Positions 1-4,462 of a stretch of DNA of 5,823 nucleotides are shown here, piece after piece. The first letter of the stretch is position 1; each line of letters opens with the position of its first letter. The DNA is taken from contig JAIPHI010000164.1 of the NCBI GenBank assembly GCA_021735285.1, positions 1 through 5,823 on the forward strand, given 5' to 3'. A program made the translations under genes and the position numbers. The stretch is from Fidelibacterota bacterium (GTDB lineage Bacteria > Fidelibacterota > UBA2242 > JAFGTP01). The notes beneath the pieces were generated by a model. It was not told where the DNA came from, did not search any database, and was given only the letters and a program-made list of their open reading frames with translations.

Positions 1-10
1 GGGAGGTAAT

Positions 11-586
11 ATGACTTTTAAAACTAAATTGACGAATAGAATCCTCAAGTCAATTTTTATAGTAAGCCTTCTAATATTTATGATACAAATTTTATTTTCT
101 AAACAAGAATCTACAACGAGAATCAACCAAAATATTCCTGAAGGAGCCAATAAAATTATATTTAAACAAAAATTATTACCACCTTCCGGAATCTATCTTG
201 ATGTCCTTCATCATTTAGAGAAAAAAGGCTTTCGCATTCTAGCGCTTGATGATGTAGTTGAAGCGCAATTCATAGCAAGAGCTGGAAACAGGAACCAGAT
301 ATTGTTGAGTGCAAAGAAGCAACTTAAGGATTCACTAGCCCTACGAATGACTTTTCTTATTAAACCAGGGAATGAATTAAATAGTGGAAAATTAGTCACT
401 TCCTCAATTTATTCCCGGGATGCCCAGTTACCCTTGCATAAGTGGCAGAGAGCCAGGTGGACAACTCCAGAGGCCAGTAAGGCATTTTATGAGACTATCG
501 AAATAATGAAAGAGGCAGATTACGAAATTGAAAAATTTGAAGAAGATAATGGTGGATTTAATCTGGAGGATAATTTACATCTGTAA
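11..586 (+). CDS. Membrane-anchored protein of unknown function (191 aa)
   Basis: I do not recognise this family. The ATG follows a strong Shine-Dalgarno sequence (GGGAGG at 1-6) by four bases, which fixes the start. The N-terminus is basic (K4, K6, R10, K13) and is followed by one hydrophobic segment at about residues 14-29. There is no cysteine, so it is not a lipoprotein, and no clear signal peptidase site, so I read it as a signal anchor with the rest outside the cytoplasm. The body has alternating short strands and helices (for example about 47-53, 60-72, 74-90 and 153-170), with a conserved-looking centre near residues 139-152 rich in Trp, Arg and Pro. The last 20 or so residues are acidic. 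It faces the minor pilin gene across a shared terminator, so it need not belong to the pilus locus. It looks like a genuine gene because of its ribosome site, length and codon use; its function is open. Confidence 0.8.
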   Translation: MTFKTKLTNRILKSIFIVSLLIFMIQILFSKQESTTRINQNIPEGANKIIFKQKLLPPSGIYLDVLHHLEKKGFRILALDDVVEAQFIARAGNRNQILLSAKKQLKDSLALRMTFLIKPGNELNSGKLVTSSIYSRDAQLPLHKWQRARWTTPEASKAFYETIEIMKEADYEIEKFEEDNGGFNLEDNLHL

Positions 587-700
587 TTGTAGCAAAATTG
601 TGGAAGAGTACGATGTAAGGCCGGTTTTAATGCTGGTGTAATATTATTTGTAGATCAGAACTGCTAATTCATATGATCAAATTACTTATCAATCAAATAA

Positions 701-725
701 TCCCTCGAGGCTCTGCCTCGAGGGA
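701..725. terminator. Bidirectional intrinsic terminator between convergent genes
   Basis: A perfect 10-bp inverted repeat, TCCCTCGAGG at 701-710 and CCTCGAGGGA at 716-725, encloses the loop CTCTG. It is much richer in GC than its surroundings. On the plus strand it is followed by AATTTATTAATTT, and on the minus strand by TTATTTGATTGAT, so both sides are T-rich though not pure T-tracts. It lies five bases past the stop codon of the minor pilin gene and about 115 bases past the stop of the upstream plus-strand gene. It probably ends both transcripts. Confidence 0.85.
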
Positions 726-730
726 ATTTA

Positions 731-1864
731 TTAATTTGTTGATGAACTCCAGTTAATACTTTCTATACTTTTATTCTGGCTAGTACTATCAGTGTCGTCT
801 GCGTTTCCTGCATTAATTATATCTTGTGCATCTTTTAAATAATTTGAGTTATGGATTGATTGGGCGCTGCCATGGATTTTGATATCTATATTATCAGATG
901 CAGATACTATTATACCTCCATGAACGGCACAGCTGCCCCCTAATCGAAAATCAAAATCATTCCCTTGTCCCTGACCTTGACCCTGTCCATGACCCTGACC
1001 TTTATTATTTCCTCCATTACTATCACCATTTTCCGGAATTACTGATAATATTAATCCATTCCAGCTTAGGCTGCCAGTAATATCAATTGAACCATTTACT
1101 GCCAGGATTCCATAGCCTGTTACAGACCCACTTACTTTAAGGTCATTTGCAGCATAAACAACTACAGGATTGAGTTGACTGCCATAGGTGGAATTGCCAT
1201 TAATTTTAGCGACCGTAGCATCTGCATCGTTACTTACCTGGGCTAGTAAACTACTTAAAGCCTGGTAAGAATATGCATCATTTACACCGACTTGCCCCCC
1301 TTTTCCATCAATAACTACTGCTCCTTGTACTGCATCCAGCTCATTTTCAGCTTGTTCCTTGGCTGATTCAGTCGGAACAGAAAGGCCAGGGACTCCCTCA
1401 GTATTGGGAATTCCCATATCCCAGCCACTGATAAAGGCACTGCCGGTTATGTTATCAAGGCTTATACCCCCGGAAGCAACAAATGTTAATGGACTGACTT
1501 TACCAATATTAATAGTTTGTCCGGTTCCTACTACCATAGCTTTGACAATTACATTGTATCCATAAGTCGAGTCTCTTCCAATAATCTCAAGTGAATCTTT
1601 ACTGCCAGTTAATAAAGGATTGATAGTTCCGGTTGTTTTTTTATTGGTAGAGCTAAAATCTATTGTAGTATCTGTCACGCCGGTATTAAGATATTTTTGG
1701 ATTAAATATTCGACAGCTTCTTCGGCCGAATAATGAGATTCGATCATTTTGGCATTATCAGCTACAATATCAGAGCTGCGTTGATTTGATTTATTAATTC
1801 CAAGGAAAGTAAAAGCTGCAATCATAAGAAAGGCAAGGACCAATATGATACTCATTCTTCCCAA
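731..1864 (-). CDS. PilX-like minor pilin with beta-solenoid-like body (377 aa)
   Basis: This is probably an accessory component of a type IV filament, held in the inner membrane before assembly. The N-terminus (MGRMSIILVLAFL) has one hydrophobic helix at about residues 5-23. It is followed by an amphipathic stretch with an SAEEAVEYLIQKYL-type segment (46-59), as seen in the alpha-1 helix region of PilX-type minor pilins. Residues about 125-150 and 230-335 are Gly/Ser/Val-rich short strands (for example VVVYAANDLKVSG, then GYGILAVNGSIDITG and WNGLILS), the repeated-strand fold typical of large PilX-like proteins in this bacterial group. A Gly-Gln run at 289-301 interrupts the fold. A single cysteine lies at 312. 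The start is TTG: AAGGAG at 1874-1879 is nine bases away, and an in-frame TAG at 1871-1873 blocks a longer form. An ATG three codons in is possible but 18 bases from that site. The pilus role is inferred from the N-terminus and from the neighbours. Confidence 0.75.
   Translation of the reverse strand: MGRMSIILVLAFLMIAAFTFLGINKSNQRSSDIVADNAKMIESHYSAEEAVEYLIQKYLNTGVTDTTIDFSSTNKKTTGTINPLLTGSKDSLEIIGRDSTYGYNVIVKAMVVGTGQTINIGKVSPLTFVASGGISLDNITGSAFISGWDMGIPNTEGVPGLSVPTESAKEQAENELDAVQGAVVIDGKGGQVGVNDAYSYQALSSLLAQVSNDADATVAKINGNSTYGSQLNPVVVYAANDLKVSGSVTGYGILAVNGSIDITGSLSWNGLILSVIPENGDSNGGNNKGQGHGQGQGQGQGNDFDFRLGGSCAVHGGIIVSASDNIDIKIHGSAQSIHNSNYLKDAQDIINAGNADDTDSTSQNKSIESINWSSSTN
962..1000 (-). repeat. 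Degenerate hexanucleotide tandem repeat encoding (Gly-Gln)n
   Basis: Within the minor pilin gene about six and a half copies of a 6-base unit (GGTCAG, GGTCAT, GGACAG, GGTCAA and similar on the coding strand) encode Gly-Gln or Gly-His pairs, residues 289-301. It directly follows an Asn/Gly-rich stretch (279-288). Gain or loss of a unit keeps the frame, so length variation between strains would be tolerated. It probably forms a flexible loop between two strands of the beta-rich body. Confidence 0.85.
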
Positions 1865-1873
1865 ATATAGCTA

Positions 1874-1879
1874 CTCCTT
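1874..1879 (-). promoter_or_regulatory. Shine-Dalgarno site that decides the TTG start of the minor pilin
   Basis: AAGGAG on the minus strand lies nine bases before TTG (1862-1864) and 18 bases before the in-frame ATG (1853-1855). The spacing favours TTG. The resulting N-terminus, Met-Gly followed by Arg and then hydrophobics, matches the Met-Gly start of the pilin at 4007, which independently supports the choice. Confidence 0.7.
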
Positions 1880-1900
1880 CTATTCAATAATCATGCTTCT

Positions 1901-1929
1901 AATATATTAATTAATCTTTTCATTAACAA
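1901..1929 (-). promoter_or_regulatory. Candidate sigma-70-type promoter of the minor pilin gene
   Basis: On the minus strand TTGTTA (1924-1929) is followed after exactly 17 bases by TATATT (1901-1906), which match the -35 and -10 consensus at four and five of six positions. Transcription would begin near 1894, giving a leader of about 30 bases that contains the AAGGAG ribosome site. In DNA this AT-rich such matches can arise by chance. If real, the minor pilin can be expressed apart from the regulator gene upstream. I saw no sigma-54-type element in this 173-bp gap. Confidence 0.35.
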
Positions 1930-2037
1930 ATAATATGCTTTTCGTTAAATAAGTAAGATACAACTTCGTTATTTTAATAAAAATAATCTGATCCTCATCT
2001 AATATCATTAATATTATCGGTTATTTAAAGCATTCTT

Positions 2038-3372
2038 TTAAAGATTTAATTCGAATTTAAAATATTTATTAATTTTATTCTGAAGCAAAGAAAATGAAAT
2101 GCCCAATTTATTCGCTGCTTCTTTATACTGATAAGCTGTCTCTTCCAGTGCGTTCTTAATCAATCTTCTCTCATAACTTTGTACATCTTCTTGCAGCTTG
2201 TTGCCTGTCATAGAGTTAAAAACGATATCATCTGAGATGATAAGTTCTGTTTGGGATAAAGTGACTGCTCTTTCTATTATATTTTCCAATTCAGCAAGAT
2301 TGCCCGGAAATGAATAACGGATCAACTTATCAAGTGCTGTAGAACTAATGATTTTCCTTTTTTTACTTAATATAGAACAATATTTTTTAATAAAATGGTT
2401 TACATATTCCGGAATATCGGGTTTCCTCGCTCTTAAAGGTGGAATCCGAAGAGTAATGGTATTGATCTGGTAAATGAGATTTGCCAGAGATTTATCATTT
2501 TTAAGTATCTTATCCAGGTTTTTGTTAATGCTACTAATGATCCTTGGGTTAGTATTATATTCTTGCGTAAGATTAGAATTAATAAGTCCCTGGCTGGATA
2601 ATTGTTCATAAAAATGATGCAAAGTTTTTGCAGGCAGCTTGTCTATATTGTCAAAATAGATGGTTCCATATTGATCACATTCGGGATTAAAATTTGTTGC
2701 GCGTTGATTGGAATTTAAATGTTTATAAAGGAAAGTTGGTTGGTTCTGTAAAATGTTTTGGTAATTTGTACAGTCAATAGATAAAAATGATTTATCTTTC
2801 TTAGCTGAGAGAAGGTGAATAGTACGAGCTAATAATTCCTTTCTTGTCCCTTTTTCACCCTGTAGTAAGATTGGATAATTTGATTCACTATTTCTTTTTA
2901 TAGAATCGATGAATTTTTGCATTGCGGGACTTTTATGAACTATCTTAATATTTGGATTAGCTTTCCGGAGTTTACTATGGAAAGAAATATTCTTTTCAAC
3001 TACTCTTTGCTGGTTACTTAATTTTTCTATTTTATTTTTTATTTCTTCCGTATCAATAGGATGAGATATATAGTCAGAAGCACCAGCTTTCATTACCCGC
3101 ACAGAATCCTCAATATTGGGATGATTGGAAATAAAAATAGTGTAAGTTTGGGGATTAATATCTCTTATTCTTGTTAACATCTTTCTAGTTTTATTTTGAT
3201 TTTTATTAGTATCTATAATAACAAAGTCCATTTTCTTTGATTTTACTAGTTGTATAAATTGGTCAGAATCATTAAATATTTCGATTCTAAAATCATGATT
3301 TTGCAAACTTTTTTGCCATTTAGAAAATTTTGTCGAATTATCAGTAAAAATGTATATATTAATCTTGTTCAC
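2038..3372 (-). CDS. Degenerate NtrC-family response regulator (pseudo-enhancer-binding protein, 444 aa)
   Basis: The domain order is that of NtrC/PilR: receiver (about 1-120), AAA+ (about 145-370) and Fis-type helix-turn-helix (about 400-440). In the receiver, D11, phospho-acceptor D54 and S82 are present, but the second acidic residue is N12 and the conserved Lys is H104. Walker A survives in altered form (GEKGTRKE, 172-179). The GAFTGA sigma-54 contact loop is absent between 202 and 235. Walker B reads FDN instead of LDE (240-242), both arginine-finger positions are replaced (about L296 and Q302), and the sensor II Arg is A360 (FPGNLAELEN). The PPLRAR segment (311-316) and the DNA-binding domain remain. 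It probably binds DNA but cannot remodel sigma-54 polymerase, so I infer a modulator or repressor of the pilus genes. The start is GTG with AGGA eight bases upstream (3381-3384); a TAA directly before GTG excludes a longer form. The reading frame is intact, so this is divergence, not a pseudogene. Confidence 0.85.
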   Translation of the reverse strand: MNKINIYIFTDNSTKFSKWQKSLQNHDFRIEIFNDSDQFIQLVKSKKMDFVIIDTNKNQNKTRKMLTRIRDINPQTYTIFISNHPNIEDSVRVMKAGASDYISHPIDTEEIKNKIEKLSNQQRVVEKNISFHSKLRKANPNIKIVHKSPAMQKFIDSIKRNSESNYPILLQGEKGTRKELLARTIHLLSAKKDKSFLSIDCTNYQNILQNQPTFLYKHLNSNQRATNFNPECDQYGTIYFDNIDKLPAKTLHHFYEQLSSQGLINSNLTQEYNTNPRIISSINKNLDKILKNDKSLANLIYQINTITLRIPPLRARKPDIPEYVNHFIKKYCSILSKKRKIISSTALDKLIRYSFPGNLAELENIIERAVTLSQTELIISDDIVFNSMTGNKLQEDVQSYERRLIKNALEETAYQYKEAANKLGISFSLLQNKINKYFKFELNL

Positions 3373-3401
3373 TTATCAATTCCTGAAAATTATTTTAACA
3401 A

Positions 3402-3414
3402 GTACAATTTGTAC
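3402..3414. promoter_or_regulatory. Perfect 13-bp palindrome, candidate operator
   Basis: GTACAA-T-TTGTAC is a perfect inverted repeat with a one-base centre. It sits 30-42 bases before the regulator start codon and covers the transcription start predicted from the sigma-54 element next to it. A dimeric DNA-binding protein bound here would block initiation, so autorepression by the regulator or control by another factor is possible. No second copy was seen in the window. Confidence 0.5.
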
Positions 3415-3416
3415 GG

Positions 3417-3432
3417 AGCAACTTGCATGCCT
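3417..3432 (-). promoter_or_regulatory. Sigma-54 (-24/-12) promoter of the regulator gene
   Basis: Read on the minus strand the sequence is AGGCATGCAAGTTGCT, against the consensus TGGCACGNNNNTTGCW. The GG (3430-3431) and GC (3418-3419) are exactly ten bases apart, and the only departures are the first base and C to T in the CAC. Transcription should start about 12 bases beyond the -12 element, near 3406, leaving a leader of about 34 bases that includes the AGGA ribosome site. This is the best sigma-54 match in the window and is placed correctly for the GTG at 3372. Confidence 0.6.
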
Positions 3433-3438
3433 AATGTC

Positions 3439-3621
3439 ACTTATTTGAAACTTATATAAAAATGAATAATAGTAATTTGTAAAGAGTTTTTGGCTGATGT
3501 AGCATAACTATCCTTAGTTGTGGGTTTTCCTGAAGCCTTTAATAGGCTGAAGGGAAAAACAGATTTAACTAGTATTTGTAATAAATTATATATATCATTT
3601 TATAAGACAACTTATTTGAAA
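3439..3621. repeat. Pair of 12-bp direct repeats flanking the double hairpin
   Basis: ACTTATTTGAAA occurs identically at 3439-3450 and 3610-3621, starts 171 bases apart. The first copy is just upstream of the regulator's sigma-54 element; the second lies about 200 bases upstream of its predicted start. They could be binding sites for a shared regulator. The sequence is AT-rich, so chance is not excluded. Confidence 0.35.
3503..3557 (+). other. Candidate structured RNA element: two adjacent hairpins, one with tandem G-A pairs
   Basis: On the plus strand CATAACTA (3503-3510) pairs with TAGTTGTG (3515-3522) around the loop TCCT, an 8-bp stem with one G-T wobble. Two bases later a second helix runs from 3525-3538 to 3544-3557: UUUUCCU pairs with AGGGAAA (one wobble) and AGCCU with AGGCU around the loop UUAAU, with GA facing GA between the two segments, which would form tandem sheared G-A pairs. 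The opposite strand would not form this G-A step. No T-tract follows, so it is not a terminator. It could be part of a long pilin leader or a small RNA; I do not recognise a riboswitch class. Confidence 0.35.
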
Positions 3622-3802
3622 ATCGCTATAGTTTTAATTAAAATCGAAGTGTCGATCATCTAGTGAAAACAGAATAGAATTGAATTATAAATAATTTTCT
3701 AGAGATATTTATGCTAAATACAATATTAAGAGCTAGTCAAATAATTATAATTCGTAGATAGTTGCGATTTAATAGGTTTTCTAAGCGCAAAAATTCACTT
3801 CC

Positions 3803-3858
3803 GTTGTATTGAATTAAAATAATCAAAGCATAAAAAGCGAAAAAACAGTTGTATTGAA
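3803..3858 (+). promoter_or_regulatory. Two 11-bp direct repeats, candidate upstream activator sites for the pilin
   Basis: GTTGTATTGAA occurs at 3803-3813 and 3848-3858, starts 45 bases apart (a little over four helical turns). Relative to the start predicted from the sigma-54-like element at 3919-3934 they lie about 142 and 97 bases upstream, the usual distance for enhancer-binding proteins. The second copy also overlaps a TTGAAA (3854-3859) that could be read as a weak -35 box with TAATTA at 3877-3882. Confidence 0.35.
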
Positions 3859-3918
3859 AGATTAATAATGTTAATTTAATTATATTGGGACTTAAAGGAG
3901 GGACTAAATTTATCAGTA

Positions 3919-3934
3919 TGGTATAAATCTTGTA
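3919..3934 (+). promoter_or_regulatory. Possible sigma-54-type promoter of the pilin operon
   Basis: TGGTATAAATCTTGTA has the TGG and TTG blocks of a -24/-12 element with the correct ten-base gap between GG and G, but the -12 dinucleotide is GT rather than GC and CAC is TAT. Transcription would start near 3945, giving a leader of about 62 bases that opens with the hairpin at 3951-3969. The embedded TATAAAT could instead be a sigma-70 -10 box, but no good -35 box lies 16-18 bases before it. Confidence 0.4.
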
Positions 3935-3950
3935 GTGAATAATATTTACA

Positions 3951-3969
3951 GTTGGGAATAAATTCCAAC
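3951..3969 (+). promoter_or_regulatory. Hairpin in the pilin mRNA leader
   Basis: GTTGGGA (3951-3957) pairs with TTCCAAC (3963-3969) around ATAAA, seven pairs including one wobble. It lies close to the predicted 5' end of the pilin transcript and 26 bases before the ribosome site. Such a hairpin can protect an abundant pilin mRNA from decay. The T-rich stretch after it (TTATTTTAT) also allows a weak attenuator, which I think less likely. Confidence 0.4.
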
Positions 3970-4006
3970 CGTTATTTTATAATTATTTTAATAAAAAGGA
4001 GAAGTC

Positions 4007-4429
4007 ATGGGTCAACAACAATTACTTTTAATTGCATTGAGTGTGCTGATTGTTGGTGCTGCTGTAGCAGTTGGGGTGAATATGTTTAATCAGGGTGCGG
4101 AAGAAGCTGAACTTGACAAATTTTATCAGCATGCATCATTTTTAGCTACAAATGCCACCGCTGCATACAAGAAGCCTACAACAATGGGTGGCTTAGGAAA
4201 TGATTTTAGTACAGTACCAACAGGTGATGTCGAACAGGCATGTAGTGCATTAGGTATTAAGGATAGTACGGGGCAATCGAATGTTTATGTATCAAATGTA
4301 GAAGCAGGTGATACAGATAATGAAATTAAAATCACTCTTAGTGATACTTTGGAACAATATACTGGTACATTTATTGTAGATGGCGAAACTGGTGATATCT
4401 CATGGGATACTAGAGTCTCTGAGCAGTAA
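4007..4429 (+). CDS. Small type IV pilin-like protein (140 aa), probable major subunit
   Basis: The protein starts MGQQQLLLI and continues into a hydrophobic helix at about residues 6-23, then a polar helical stretch to about 53 that would be the rest of the alpha-1 stalk. A YKKP motif (54-57) and GGLGNDFS (61-68) lead into a small globular part with one cysteine (C79), probable strands near 92-97, 107-111 and 120-125, and an acidic C-terminus. I recall this layout from short pilin-like proteins of FCB-group bacteria. There is no classical prepilin leader with Glu at position 5 of the mature form; cleavage after Gly2 is possible but unproven. AAGGAG at 3996-4001 is five bases from the ATG and is the strongest ribosome site in the right-hand half of the window, fitting a highly expressed subunit. 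The platform protein gene follows 33 bases later, probably in the same operon. The role as a structural subunit is inferred from size, N-terminus and context. Confidence 0.75.
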   Translation: MGQQQLLLIALSVLIVGAAVAVGVNMFNQGAEEAELDKFYQHASFLATNATAAYKKPTTMGGLGNDFSTVPTGDVEQACSALGIKDSTGQSNVYVSNVEAGDTDNEIKITLSDTLEQYTGTFIVDGETGDISWDTRVSEQ

Positions 4430-4435
4430 TTTATT

Positions 4436-4449
4436 TTATATTAATATAA
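4436..4449. repeat. Perfect 14-bp AT palindrome between pilin and platform genes
   Basis: TTATATTAATATAA is its own reverse complement. It starts seven bases after the pilin stop and ends 13 bases before the next ATG. A stem of pure A-T pairs would be weak, so it is not a convincing terminator. It could modestly lower read-through or mark an RNA processing point, helping to keep pilin above platform protein levels. Confidence 0.4.
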
Positions 4450-4462
4450 GAATTGACAACCT

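Noticed and set aside
962..1000. Hexamer repeat considered as a CRISPR or intergenic repeat
   Set aside because: It is short, has no spacers, and lies in frame within a coding sequence.
1969..1997. TTATTTTAATAAAAA at 1969-1983, found again at 3983-3997
   Set aside because: It is low-complexity AT sequence that is nearly self-complementary; two copies are not surprising, and the contexts relative to the genes differ.
2000..2016. AT-only inverted repeat after the regulator stop codon (TAATAT and ATATTA)
   Set aside because: Six A-T pairs are too weak for an intrinsic terminator, so I do not claim that transcription stops between the regulator and the minor pilin.
3250..3459. Plus-strand frame of 69 codons overlapping the start of the regulator gene
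   Set aside because: It lies mostly antisense to a well-supported gene and has no ribosome site or domain; it is a shadow frame.
3481..3570. Cyclic-di-GMP riboswitch, which precedes pilin genes in some bacteria, or a hammerhead ribozyme suggested by CTGATG
   Set aside because: The conserved core bases of the GEMM classes are missing, and no GAAA follows a proper stem II, so neither class fits the hairpins seen.
3712..3762. Sixteen-codon reading frame from ATG in the control region
   Set aside because: It has no ribosome site and no recognisable sequence, and short frames like this are expected by chance in AT-rich DNA.
3775..3788. GG and GC ten bases apart on the plus strand, resembling a sigma-54 site
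   Set aside because: The bases around them (AGGTTT and AAGCGC) do not match TGGCAC or TTGC, so the spacing alone is not enough.
4453..4458. TTGACA just before the platform gene, a perfect -35 box
   Set aside because: Any matching -10 box would lie inside the coding sequence beyond its start codon, so it cannot serve this gene.
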